A stretch of DNA of 64,000 nt, from contig NZ_LJHQ01000008.1 in the NCBI RefSeq assembly GCF_001295925.1, forward strand, positions 1-64,000, read 5' to 3'. The position numbers and the translations under genes are program-made. Source of the DNA: Allobosea sp. AAP35. GTDB lineage: Bacteria > Pseudomonadota > Alphaproteobacteria > Rhizobiales > Beijerinckiaceae. Of this stretch, positions 9,101 through 17,058 are shown one piece after another (the first letter of the stretch is position 1; each line of letters starts with the position of its first letter). The notes beneath the pieces were generated by a model. It was not told the origin of the DNA and searched no databases. It saw only the letters and a program-made list of their open reading frames with translations.

Positions 9101-10461
9101 ACAACGCCCTTGTGGTCATGCCGAAAGCGATCCGCGAGGCGAAGGCGTCGAAGGGGCAAGGCTTCCTCGACTATCGCGGACTCGGAATTGGCCACTTCAA
9201 TGGCCTCGCCGGATCGAACGCATTTGAGCATGTCCGCTGGATCAGCCTTCACTCGCGAGAAATTCCTCCCGCGTACGACTTGGTGCCGATGGCTATTGCG
9301 CTGAAGCTCGATGACCTCGACGATAACTCGTCCCGCTACAGCAAGACATCGCGGCCGATCCGCCTCCGCAATGGCAGCACCCTATCGATGCAGATCGACT
9401 CTCATGGTGATCCCGTCGTGGACGCGCTTTTGCGCGCTTCGACGGATGGCGAACAGCTACAAGCTGCCGAGCGCGGCCGTGCAGTCAACCGTTCCGAGGA
9501 CAAGCCGTTGACCACCGTCTATGCGACGGGGCGTCTGCATCCTCGTGTCGTGATCGACGACGCGCCACGTTGGGGAGCGACCGCCGCCGGTATCGCTGAT
9601 GTCGTTCGCGAAGCATCGGGTGGATGGATGATCTATGGCCGTCGCGGGCTTCTTCCGGCCCTGCCGGTAGCAACCGAGCTGAAGGAGACATTGACCTGGT
9701 ATCCCGCAAATCGCGGCTGGCCGGCAATGTCACAACAGGGGGCGCTAGCTCGCGTAGAGATTAAAGATGGGGTTCTTATATCTCTACGCGAGCTAGCGCC
9801 CCCTGTTGGAGCGGTACTCTACCGCGTCACCGAGGCGAACACTGGGGACTGGCATATCGAATGCCCCCCAGGCACCACGGCCGAGAATGCTCAACGCTTC
9901 GTCCGCTCCCTTGGTGCTCTGACCGCCCATGTCGAGGGTGTGGCCGGATCGCGCGCTCTTGCGTCGTGGCAGGAGCATGGCATCGCGACAGACAGCGCCG
10001 CTGCTTGCGTCATCATCGACCCGATGACCTGGGGGGATAAGCGCAACGCCTCAAGATCGCCGGGCGGCTTGCTCGACCCCGCAGCTCTTGCTGCCGCAGA
10101 CCCGAACGTGGTTCTGTTCCGCATTACGCGGCCGGCGTCATCGAGCGCGTTCGTCGTGGCTATCGATAGCGCCCGCTATCCGCATCCAGTGCCGCATCTC
10201 GAAGGTCTATTCTCCGGCCGTGGCAAGCTCGCGGGCAAGCTGCCGAAGGTCGAGCGTGTAGGAGCACCCCAGGAGCCCGCCAAGACCCCGGCCGGCGTAC
10301 TCCCCTTCGTTCGCCCGGCCACCCCGTCCGTGCCCGCCCTTGGGCTTGCTGGCGGCTTGCTCGCCGGCTGGCACCCGGCCCAGCCGAACGACCTAGCAGG
10401 GCCGACAGCGGGATGGGCATCCCGCCCATGGGTCGCCGCAACCTTCGTCGGCCTGATGTAG
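6133..10461 (+). CDS. Large primase-helicase (AEP primase plus SF2-like ATPase)
   Basis: Probable replication protein of a phage-like or plasmid-like element. Of 1442 residues, about 130-320 resemble an archaeo-eukaryotic-type bifunctional primase-polymerase: ALDIDADD at 213-220 supplies the metal-binding acidic pair, and the AELLGHGKQFAAFGYH stretch (275-290) resembles the sugar-binding part of that fold. The central ATPase has a Walker A LGVGKTT at 595-601 and a Walker B LVLDES at 741-746. Four cysteines (663, 686, 695, 701) lie between the two, a placement that recalls the iron-sulphur or zinc insert of Rad3/XPD-like helicases. The C-terminal third is unassigned. No capsid, replication-origin or partition genes are adjacent. 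A 29-bp perfect inverted repeat is embedded at codons 1201-1226. Domain assignment is by motif reading, not search. Confidence 0.75.
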   Translation: MSEDLAIEPLPIKSLRPANDADGPASLNHDPLVALLDDAASYDEERVRAHETSESRYQDAVASGKAPKRPAALRLLDWSRSTILSHEPARAEYLQQLRDRNGVARIIGDQVAPYYAWVRQQAERPLGSHLAAVTANGFNCLPVFGKMPAPPRDYIAPGAHFAFDDPARPAWTDACSRPWQQSILDYWTTNRAKASIGLACGPLQSGAAFGLIALDIDADDAATVAIWREELARELNLDPDALMQRGRAGSPRVLVPIRIAMSGIDRVPSAKMHGAELLGHGKQFAAFGYHVSGSAYEWTNGSPATVRHMDLPVIDVDQLAAVTFRAYGRLGRIADAEEMAQSIVLTAVNGVQEATASTLATAEVSGLVRSAHSSGMSIFSLANDMALRNLTHWIYGLAGVAEIKPRRNGFDAVPMFRDTGRSSKDRARDGRSLTFGPPGTTQAGIKDQVAGTKFSAIDLVMASEGFSKVRALRWLCERLCLVAEYDESRRVWFAGEKDIDLAAIREKARLVRDFNTMLAGVLVKPDDAPHVDDEPIVEDDALAVADAASEASTAAPVSIEQAREIASACVDSAFAHAAKPRTNETAVTRVLRARLGVGKTTAFITRVLTWLWSGEDTDGCVVYAAPTDALARETYDKLVATAPAGSVSRIGGRGTVIDGEPLCGRVEDVNRFARHMPGVSIIKTICTAPTENGGCPLAASCRYLAQAKASETKHRKPHLVIVSSQFLTSPGAVIPLHVALLVLDESIIGSMTTQVADIGVSTISALRATAEETRAKARSCRSVAGSGLMPKVEAFAAADDLAITLRQIEPNRIITAERLAEAGLDFAAVRHLAHWASMMSEACRPEHECGRVNLDTEHVYAARWHETAAMLTAIVEWEDSLHERVPVLIENELSERRVRVVARRRLPEHLRTVPVLAMDGTGEIELIELALRRTIAPENIVDAWPDDPAGVENLYVSDAPVGKAEMLDRKTGVAAGHNRIISALKRNLGDNALVVMPKAIREAKASKGQGFLDYRGLGIGHFNGLAGSNAFEHVRWISLHSREIPPAYDLVPMAIALKLDDLDDNSSRYSKTSRPIRLRNGSTLSMQIDSHGDPVVDALLRASTDGEQLQAAERGRAVNRSEDKPLTTVYATGRLHPRVVIDDAPRWGATAAGIADVVREASGGWMIYGRRGLLPALPVATELKETLTWYPANRGWPAMSQQGALARVEIKDGVLISLRELAPPVGAVLYRVTEANTGDWHIECPPGTTAENAQRFVRSLGALTAHVEGVAGSRALASWQEHGIATDSAAACVIIDPMTWGDKRNASRSPGGLLDPAALAAADPNVVLFRITRPASSSAFVVAIDSARYPHPVPHLEGLFSGRGKLAGKLPKVERVGAPQEPAKTPAGVLPFVRPATPSVPALGLAGGLLAGWHPAQPNDLAGPTAGWASRPWVAATFVGLM
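9733..9808. repeat. 29-bp perfect inverted repeat inside the primase gene
   Basis: The arm 9733-9761 is the exact reverse complement of 9780-9808, separated by 18 bases. After two mismatches, four more pairs (AAGA/TCTT) continue into the loop. The element starts exactly at a codon boundary and keeps the frame open, encoding QQGALARVE on one arm and SLRELAPPV on the other. Such a long perfect stem is not expected by chance in coding DNA. Confidence 0.9.
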
Positions 10462-10565
10462 TGGCACTCGCATGCGCGAGACCGCTGACGCGTTGCAAAA
10501 TTTAACTCACTGGCAATAATTTCGGGATTTTCTGACGCAATAACAGGCATTGAGGCTGCGTTCCG

Positions 10566-12800
10566 ATGGCGAAGCGCCAAAAACCCGCGGCAGTGGAGAT
10601 GACTATGTCCGTCACATCCATTGACTTCGAAACTGCATTCGCAGCGATGCCCATGCCAGCGTTTCTTGTCGATCGGGCACTGGTCATAGCCGCGAGCAAC
10701 TCTGCCTTTGAACGACTGGTCGGAATTGATCAATCCACGATGATTGGCCGTCCGTTTTTTGAGTTGTTTCCGCCTGCCAATAAGCGCGAGGGACAGGTGT
10801 TAAAGAACTCCTTTAATCGCGTGTTCAGAACCGGCAAGCCGCATCACATGGCACACGTTCAGTATACGACGGCGTCTGCGGAAGGTGGCGAACGTTCGTG
10901 GACAACCTCCAACAGTCCGCTGTTTGGACCCGATGGCGCCGTTTGCCACGTTCTGCATTGCACGGCAGAGATTACGGATCTGGTGCAATTGCGGCACTCG
11001 CCACAGGCCGAGTGCGTTGCGGAGACCGGCATCGTAGCTTGGGCTCGGAATGTCGAAAATAGCCTCAGCAGCGAGCATAAACGTCTTCAGCAGCTTTTTC
11101 AGCAAGCGCCAGGCTTCTTCTGCGTACTGCAAGGCTCGAAGCATACTTTCGAGCTTGCCAACGATGCCTATTATCAGCTGGTCGGGCATCGAGAAATTAT
11201 CGGCCAGGAGGTTGTCGATGTCCTCCCGGAAATCATCCCCCAAGGCTTCATTGAGAAACTTGATCGAGTCTACACAACCGGGGAGCGCTTTACAGGTCGT
11301 GCAGTACCGATCCTGCTACAGCGGACCGTTGGGGCACCGATGGAGCAGCGCTACATCGATATGATCTACGAGCCCATGTTCGACGCGAACAGGGTCGTGA
11401 CCGGCATATTTGTCCAAGGGCACGACGTGACCGAAGCTTACGCGCTCGCGCAGGAGATCGCCTACCAGGCTGCGCATGATCCGCTCACGGACCTCGTCAG
11501 CCGACGAGAGTTCACCAAACTGACGCGGAGGACGGAGGGCCCTGGGCCGCATGCGTTGTTCTATATGGACATCGACCATTTTAAGATCGTGAACGATCGC
11601 TGTGGGCATGGAGCAGGGGACGCCTTGCTCATTCAGGTTGCCGAGGCTCTCAAGCCGCTGTGCTCGACGGACCAGGATCTTCTCGCCCGCATTGGCGGCG
11701 ACGAATTTGCGCTGGTCCGGCGAAATTGCACTATGGAGGCTGCCGCCAAGCTGGCCGAACAGTTGCGCCGGGCGGTCAGAGAGATCGATTTCATCTGGAA
11801 CGGGACGCGCTACGGCATCACGTTGAGCATCGGCCTGGCCGGCTTTACAGAGGCCGAAAGCGAATTCTTCGATTCCATGCTGTGTCTTGCGGACTCTGCG
11901 TGCTTCCTGGCCAAGGAGAAGGGCCGCAACAGGGTCCAATTGAGTCTGCGAGACGATCAGGAGATCAGACAGCAACAACAGGACATGGACGGTGTTACGC
12001 TTCTCAAGGAGGCGATGCGAGAGGACCGCGTCGTCCTTTACGGCCAGAGGATCGTAGGGCTTCAGGCGGACGTGAAGCACCAACGGACCTTCTGCGAAGT
12101 CCTTGTGCGGCTAAGAGACCCTGATGGGACGATCATCTCTCCGAACGCTTTTATTCCAGCTGCCGAGCGCTTTGGCCTGATTGAGGAGCTAGACCGCCAC
12201 ATCATCCGGACGGTGTTTGCATTCATTGAGGCCCGCCCCTCCGACCACCTCGGTGAAATCTGCTACTTCGTCAATCTCTCGGGAATTACCCTGAGCGCTC
12301 CGGGATTTTCCGATTTCATCGAGACCGTCCTCACCGATCATCCTTCAGCACTGGCCTCACAGGTATGCTTCGAGGTCACCGAGACTGCGGCCGTTTCCAA
12401 CATCAACCGGACGAGCGAGTGCATGCACCGCTTGATCAAAAAGGGTTTCAGCTTCGCGCTGGACGATTTTGGCAGCGGGATGGCTTCGTTTGCGTATCTC
12501 GATCGGCTGCCGGTCCAGTACGTCAAAATCGATGGCGATATCATCAAGGGCATGGCCGCTCACCCCGCGAAAGCGATCATTGTGGATGCTGTGGCGAAGA
12601 TCGCGCGCATCATGAATCTGCGCACGGTCGCCGAATCTGTAGAGTGTCGAGAAGTCATCCCACAGCTTGAGACATTAGGAATAGATTATTTGCAAGGCTA
12701 CGCTTTGCATCGGCCAGAACCACTGTCGAGCCTGATCAAGCTCAATGTGGCCGGGGTTCATTTTACAGATCTGCAGACTGGTCGCGGTGTACAAAGTTAG
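10566..12800 (+). CDS. PAS-PAS-GGDEF-EAL c-di-GMP enzyme
   Basis: Soluble dual-domain c-di-GMP protein of 744 residues with two PAS-like sensors (about 20-135 and 175-290), GGDEF (about 300-465) and EAL (about 485-730). The cyclase motif GGDEF (377-381) is intact. The position of the inhibition site holds TDQD instead of RxxD, so feedback inhibition is probably lost. The phosphodiesterase domain has EVLVR (511-515) in place of EALxR with the catalytic Glu kept, an EVTE segment, and DDFGSG (633-638) with the downstream VKIDG lysine, so activity is plausible. No membrane segment is seen. ATG 10566 is used; in-frame ATGs at codons 12 and 14 are possible. Which activity dominates cannot be told. 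Confidence 0.9.
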   Translation: MAKRQKPAAVEMTMSVTSIDFETAFAAMPMPAFLVDRALVIAASNSAFERLVGIDQSTMIGRPFFELFPPANKREGQVLKNSFNRVFRTGKPHHMAHVQYTTASAEGGERSWTTSNSPLFGPDGAVCHVLHCTAEITDLVQLRHSPQAECVAETGIVAWARNVENSLSSEHKRLQQLFQQAPGFFCVLQGSKHTFELANDAYYQLVGHREIIGQEVVDVLPEIIPQGFIEKLDRVYTTGERFTGRAVPILLQRTVGAPMEQRYIDMIYEPMFDANRVVTGIFVQGHDVTEAYALAQEIAYQAAHDPLTDLVSRREFTKLTRRTEGPGPHALFYMDIDHFKIVNDRCGHGAGDALLIQVAEALKPLCSTDQDLLARIGGDEFALVRRNCTMEAAAKLAEQLRRAVREIDFIWNGTRYGITLSIGLAGFTEAESEFFDSMLCLADSACFLAKEKGRNRVQLSLRDDQEIRQQQQDMDGVTLLKEAMREDRVVLYGQRIVGLQADVKHQRTFCEVLVRLRDPDGTIISPNAFIPAAERFGLIEELDRHIIRTVFAFIEARPSDHLGEICYFVNLSGITLSAPGFSDFIETVLTDHPSALASQVCFEVTETAAVSNINRTSECMHRLIKKGFSFALDDFGSGMASFAYLDRLPVQYVKIDGDIIKGMAAHPAKAIIVDAVAKIARIMNLRTVAESVECREVIPQLETLGIDYLQGYALHRPEPLSSLIKLNVAGVHFTDLQTGRGVQS

Positions 12801-13005
12801 TGGTATAGAATTCAGAATCTGTCGCTACCTAGCTGTCTCAAGGATGTTTCGTTCTATAATAAATATCGAGTTATTGCATAAAATTATGAAATAATTTGCT
12901 GATAAACATCAAGATTAATATTTAATTTTATTCTGATCGCGCAATCATAGCGACGAATATTTTTAAATACGACAATATTCGCAGTCGACGTTGCGGTTTT
13001 CCGTC
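12801..13005. other. AT-rich spacer between convergent genes
   Basis: About 12,830-12,975 is strikingly AT-rich compared with the GC-rich surroundings. It separates the stop codons of two convergent c-di-GMP genes. No clear hairpin followed by a T-run was identified. It may mark a junction of independently acquired segments. Confidence 0.5.
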
Positions 13006-14238
13006 TCAAGCAAAGCGGACATCAATCTCCCCGCTGGCCTTGCGGGCGACTTCGCACATCGTCGAGAAATTATCAGCCTGGATCGCGAGCTTGAAGCGCT
13101 GCGGCACGTCCTCTGTACTGATCACCGCGAGGTTGGCGCCCTGTTCGGATAGGCGTTTGACCGTGCAGTGGATTGCAGAACGGCCGCCGTTGAAAATGAT
13201 CTGTCCGGCCTTGAGCACGCGCCGGCCTAAGCCATGCGACGACCCGGCTGGCGCGGGAGCAGCGATACACCGGTTTCGCCCTTCCGCCTTCGCGCGATAC
13301 AGCGCGGCGTCCGCCATGCCTAAGAGCGTATCGAGGTCGGCTGCTGCCGAGCCGGAGGTCGCAACACCAATGCTTGCGGTCACCGTAAGAGGGCCATCGT
13401 CGGCCCCGACGACCTGTGAAGCGATGCCACTGCGTAGCTTCTCGGCGACTTTGATGGCCTCCTGCTGATTGGTGTGCGGCAGCAGCACGGCAAACTCTTC
13501 GCCGCCGAGCCGCCCGAACAAGTCGGTCTTTCTCAACAGCGATTGGCACGTCGCCACGCTGCCAGCCAGCACAGCATCTCCTGCAGCATGTCCATGGCAG
13601 TCGTTGATACGCTTGAAATGATCGAGATCCAGCGCGATGCAACTGACTTTATGGCCGTGGCGCTGGGTGAGCGCCAGAAGACGCGAGCCCTCTTCCCGAA
13701 ACGCACGACGCGAGAGCGCTCCGGTCAGTCCGTCGGTGGTGGCCAAGACGCGCAGCGCCAGCGCGTCGGTGACCACGCCCGCCAAGTCCGACAGGATGGC
13801 GATCTGATCGGCGCCGATCACGCGCGGCTGCGCGTCCAATGCGCAAAGCGTACCGATGTTCTGGCCGCGGGAACTTCGAAGTGGGATGCCGGCATAGAAG
13901 CGCAAGTGAGGTGGGCCAGTCACCAGCGGATTATCGATAAATCGGCTGTCTGTGTGGGTGTCAGGAACGATCAAGGGTTCGTTCTGCCTGATCGTATAGT
14001 CGCAGAAAGCAACGCTACGGTCGGTCTCGCATTCGACGAGTCCCTGCCGGGACTTAAACCATTGCCGATGGCCGTCCAGAAATGTCACGGTCGACATTTG
14101 GACCTTCAGGATGCGGCACACCAAGCGGGTTACGCGATCGAAGGGCTCCTCGGTCGGCGTGTCAAGGACGTCGTAACGATCGAGTTCGTCGAGGCGAGCC
14201 TGTTCAAGCGCCGCCGCAGAATCCGACATAGCGTCCAT
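13006..14238 (-). CDS. GAF-GGDEF-PilZ diguanylate cyclase
   Basis: Cytoplasmic c-di-GMP synthase with a built-in candidate c-di-GMP receptor. Of 410 residues, a GAF sensor covers about 20-165 and GGDEF about 170-325, with GGEEF at 245-249 and an inhibition site RKTD at 236-239 (five residues before). A PilZ-like domain covers about 335-410. The PilZ part follows the alphaproteobacterial pattern (RRVLKAG, then a CTVKRLSEQGA segment) and lacks the acidic residue normally preceding xSxxG, so c-di-GMP binding there is uncertain. The start is ATG 14238 or the in-frame ATG at 14229; neither has a strong binding site. It is convergent with the GGDEF-EAL gene and divergent from the HWE kinase. Confidence 0.9.
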   Translation of the reverse strand: MDAMSDSAAALEQARLDELDRYDVLDTPTEEPFDRVTRLVCRILKVQMSTVTFLDGHRQWFKSRQGLVECETDRSVAFCDYTIRQNEPLIVPDTHTDSRFIDNPLVTGPPHLRFYAGIPLRSSRGQNIGTLCALDAQPRVIGADQIAILSDLAGVVTDALALRVLATTDGLTGALSRRAFREEGSRLLALTQRHGHKVSCIALDLDHFKRINDCHGHAAGDAVLAGSVATCQSLLRKTDLFGRLGGEEFAVLLPHTNQQEAIKVAEKLRSGIASQVVGADDGPLTVTASIGVATSGSAAADLDTLLGMADAALYRAKAEGRNRCIAAPAPAGSSHGLGRRVLKAGQIIFNGGRSAIHCTVKRLSEQGANLAVISTEDVPQRFKLAIQADNFSTMCEVARKASGEIDVRFA

Positions 14239-14442
14239 CCCTGGTGTAGTTTCTTGGGTTCAGTTCATCGCTGGAACCTAAATGATCGGTAAATCAGGGC
14301 GCCTACGGGCGTTGGCGTGCATCTCGAAATTTCGCCCAAACGATTGAACTGCGCTCGCGGCTACGGCATAGCGACAGCGGGCGGACCACACTTGTTCGCG
14401 CTACTCGCAATTTGCGTAGCCTAATTTCGATCTGGATAGCTG

Positions 14443-15453
14443 ATGGCGACCACACCCGACGAGCTCAAGCCCCTCCTCTGGGAACCTAACAATCTTGTAA
14501 GGGCGATCGAAGCGGCAGGTGTCACTTTATGGTCGTGGAACGTCGACACCGACGCGTTGGCGATGGACGACTTCGCCTATGATCTGTGGGGCATACCGCG
14601 CGGCATCGATGTCAACTTCGAGGACTTATCGGCGCATATCCATCCCGCTGATCGTGACCGGGTGCGCGCAGCTTTTACTGCGACGAGGGCCATTGTGGGA
14701 CCCTACGAGATCGATTTCCGAATCCTGATCGGGGATGAGCTGAGATGGATATCCGCTCGTGGACAGGGCAACGATTCCGGCATGGTCAAGCGCATCATGT
14801 TCGGAATTTTCATTGACGTGACCGGCCGTAAACAGGCTGAGGAGGGCCGTGAACTTCTCGCGGGCGAAATGAGCCATCGCGTTAAGAACCTCCTGGCTAT
14901 CGCTTCCGGGCTCACAGCCATCACGTCGCGGTCCACGTCGACGACCAACGACATGGCTCGCGAGCTCACGCTGAGGCTGACCGCCTTGGGAAGAGCCCAT
15001 GACCTGGTCCGCCCCGTCCCGGGACAAACCGAAGCGGCGTCGGCCCTGCTCGGCGACCTTTTAACAGTCCTGCTCGCCCCATATGACGATCTCGGGGCGT
15101 TTAGCGGACGCATTCGGGTGTCTGTACCGCGGATCAGGGTCGGCGAAGCCGCAACGACTGTTCTAGCGCTCGTCGTACATGAACTGGCGACCAATTCCCT
15201 GAAGTATGGTGCCCTGTCGGTGGATACGGGGCTGCTGGACGTCTCTTGCTCGGCGCGTGATGAGGCTGTGACGATCGTATGGACTGAAAGTGGTGGCGCG
15301 AAGGTCTCGCCGCCCACGGGAATTGGCGGCTATGGAAGCAAGCTAATCCAGCGCAGTGTGACGGGACAACTGAGAGGTTCCATCGACTATGATTGGGCGG
15401 AGGAAGGCGTTGTAGTGACGCTGCATGTCGATCCTGAACGCCTTGCAGCCTAA
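14443..15453 (+). CDS. PAS-HWE sensor histidine kinase (copy 1)
   Basis: Soluble sensor kinase of 336 residues. A PAS domain covers about 20-130. The phosphoacceptor helix is GEMSHRVKNLLAI with His145, the hallmark of HWE/HisKA_2 kinases. The ATP-binding part has VVHELATNSLKYG and the WTE segment that gives the family its name. No membrane segment is present, so the signal is cytoplasmic (light, redox or a small ligand through PAS). A close paralogue lies at 16,066-17,058 on the other strand, with a single-domain response regulator between them. In this order HWE kinases often work with CheY-like or PhyR-type regulators; partner assignment here rests on position. Confidence 0.92.
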   Translation: MATTPDELKPLLWEPNNLVRAIEAAGVTLWSWNVDTDALAMDDFAYDLWGIPRGIDVNFEDLSAHIHPADRDRVRAAFTATRAIVGPYEIDFRILIGDELRWISARGQGNDSGMVKRIMFGIFIDVTGRKQAEEGRELLAGEMSHRVKNLLAIASGLTAITSRSTSTTNDMARELTLRLTALGRAHDLVRPVPGQTEAASALLGDLLTVLLAPYDDLGAFSGRIRVSVPRIRVGEAATTVLALVVHELATNSLKYGALSVDTGLLDVSCSARDEAVTIVWTESGGAKVSPPTGIGGYGSKLIQRSVTGQLRGSIDYDWAEEGVVVTLHVDPERLAA

Positions 15454-15474
15454 CCGGCAGCGACCTAACCCCAA

Positions 15475-15834
15475 CTACGGCGCAGCAGCAGCGATCGCCT
15501 GTAGCAAGGCCGCCGGCGAGTATGGCTTTCGTAAGAATACCGTCTCGCTGGGCATATCGTCCACCCCTGGCGCTACACGTCCAGAAGCCAGTATCAGGAT
15601 AACGGGAGGCCACCGCTGCCGGATCGCGTGTGTCAGCTTTAAGCCGTCCATAGAACCCGGCATTTCGATATCCGAGAAGACGACGCGAATGTCAGGTCGC
15701 GTCTCCAGAAATTGAATGGCCTCATCGGCATTTGATGCCTCAAGGACTTCATATCCGGCATCTTCGATAAGAGAAACTGCGTCTAAACGTATGATAGGCT
15801 CGTCCTCAACGACGAGGACAACGATCTTGGTCAT
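15475..15834 (-). CDS. Single-domain response regulator (CheY-like)
   Basis: Receiver-only protein of 119 residues. The N-terminal VVEDEPIIRL provides the acidic pocket, SDIEMPG the phosphoacceptor Asp, and LRKPYSP the conserved lysine. No output domain follows, so it would act by protein contact or as a phosphate sink. ATG 15834 is chosen to match the usual start of this family; a GTG at 15843 in the same frame is possible. It is transcribed in the same direction as the HWE kinase at 16,066-17,058 with a gap of about 230 bp, and converges with kinase copy 1, 21 bases away. It probably receives phosphate from one or both. Confidence 0.88.
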   Translation of the reverse strand: MTKIVVLVVEDEPIIRLDAVSLIEDAGYEVLEASNADEAIQFLETRPDIRVVFSDIEMPGSMDGLKLTHAIRQRWPPVILILASGRVAPGVDDMPSETVFLRKPYSPAALLQAIAAAAP

Positions 15835-16065
15835 TCTGGGCACTCACGACAGCTCTGTTGGTAACTCAGTTTGATCGATTTTGTTTCAGGCCGCCACGTA
15901 GAGAATAACCATTTTCGGCTTTCGAATGGGTTGGGTGGGAGCGGTTGGCCAGCGTCTAGAATTTTGAGCTAACCGCCAGTTTACGACCATTTCCTTACGC
16001 GCCGCGCTGGAAAAGATAATCGCTACGCTCGTGCGGCACCTTCCTGCGACACCTAGCCCAGCGTT

Positions 16066-17058
16066 TTAACTGGCAAGCTTTGCCATTTGCATCGTCAATG
16101 TCACGATGACGCCCTCTCGTGCCCATTCGCGGTGGATCGACCCGCCGAGCTGGCCGGTAATGCTGCGGACGACGAGACGGCTACCGAAGCCACCCGTACC
16201 CTCAGGCTCTTCGACCTTGGGTCCTCCACGTTCTTTCCACGTGATCGCGACGGTCTCGCCGGATTGGTTGCCGGATATGTCCAGCGTTCCTTCCGGCACT
16301 GATAGCGAGCCGTATTTCACCGAGTTGGTCGCCAATTCGTGGATCACCAAAGCGATCGACGTCGCCGATGCTTCGCCAACACCCATTCGAGGGACCGCCA
16401 CGCGGATACGCCCGGAAAATGCGCCCATGTCTTCATAGGGTGACAGCAGGATGGAAAGGAGGTCTCCAAGCAATGCAGCCGTTCCTTGGTGGCCTGGAAG
16501 TGGCCGCACCAGGTCATGCGCCCTGCCCAGGGCCGTCAGCCGCCCTGTGAGTTCGTTTGCCATGTCCAACACGGACTTGCTCGAACGAGACGACATCTGT
16601 GTTAGACCCGTGGCGATCGCCAGCAGATTTTTGACCCGGTGGCTCATTTCCCCGGCTAAAAGCTCATGGCCCTCCTCGGCTTGTTTTCGACCGGTGACAT
16701 CCAGAAAGACGCCGTAGGCAAGACCCTTATGTAAGCCGACGTCGCCGATCCCGCGCGCCGAGATCCATCGTATTTCCTCGCCAATCAAAATTCGGAAGTC
16801 GATTTCGTACGTGCCCGCGATGGCTCTGGTCGCGATGAAGGCTGCTCGGACCCGATCCCTGTCGACGGGATGAATACGCTCCGACAGGTCTTCAAACTGA
16901 AGACGCTGCTTCGGAGCCACCGACCACAACTCAAAACCACGCTCATCCATCGACAAGCTGTTGGTCGCGACGTCCCAGGACCATAAGGAAACTGCGGCGG
17001 CACCCATGGCGCGTCGTAGGATGTCGGCGTTCCAGGTCGAAGGGTCGGTTGTCGTCAT
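16066..17058 (-). CDS. PAS-HWE sensor histidine kinase (copy 2)
   Basis: Paralogue of the kinase at 14,443-15,453. It has the same length class (330 residues), the same order of PAS (about 15-125) and HWE kinase, and long shared stretches such as RDRVRAAF, YEIDFRILIG, DVTGRKQAEEG and LLAGEMSHRVKNLLAIA. The phosphoacceptor is His140; the ATP-binding part has VIHELATNSVKYG and a TWKE segment. The PAS cores differ most, which suggests two signals feeding one output. ATG 17058 is preceded by AGAGAG. It probably forms a unit with the receiver gene downstream on the same strand. Confidence 0.92.
   Translation of the reverse strand: MTTTDPSTWNADILRRAMGAAAVSLWSWDVATNSLSMDERGFELWSVAPKQRLQFEDLSERIHPVDRDRVRAAFIATRAIAGTYEIDFRILIGEEIRWISARGIGDVGLHKGLAYGVFLDVTGRKQAEEGHELLAGEMSHRVKNLLAIATGLTQMSSRSSKSVLDMANELTGRLTALGRAHDLVRPLPGHQGTAALLGDLLSILLSPYEDMGAFSGRIRVAVPRMGVGEASATSIALVIHELATNSVKYGSLSVPEGTLDISGNQSGETVAITWKERGGPKVEEPEGTGGFGSRLVVRSITGQLGGSIHREWAREGVIVTLTMQMAKLAS

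Noticed and set aside
10378..10430. Hairpin GCGGGATG/CATCCCGC near the end of the primase gene as terminator
   Set aside because: It lies inside the coding sequence and has no T-run.
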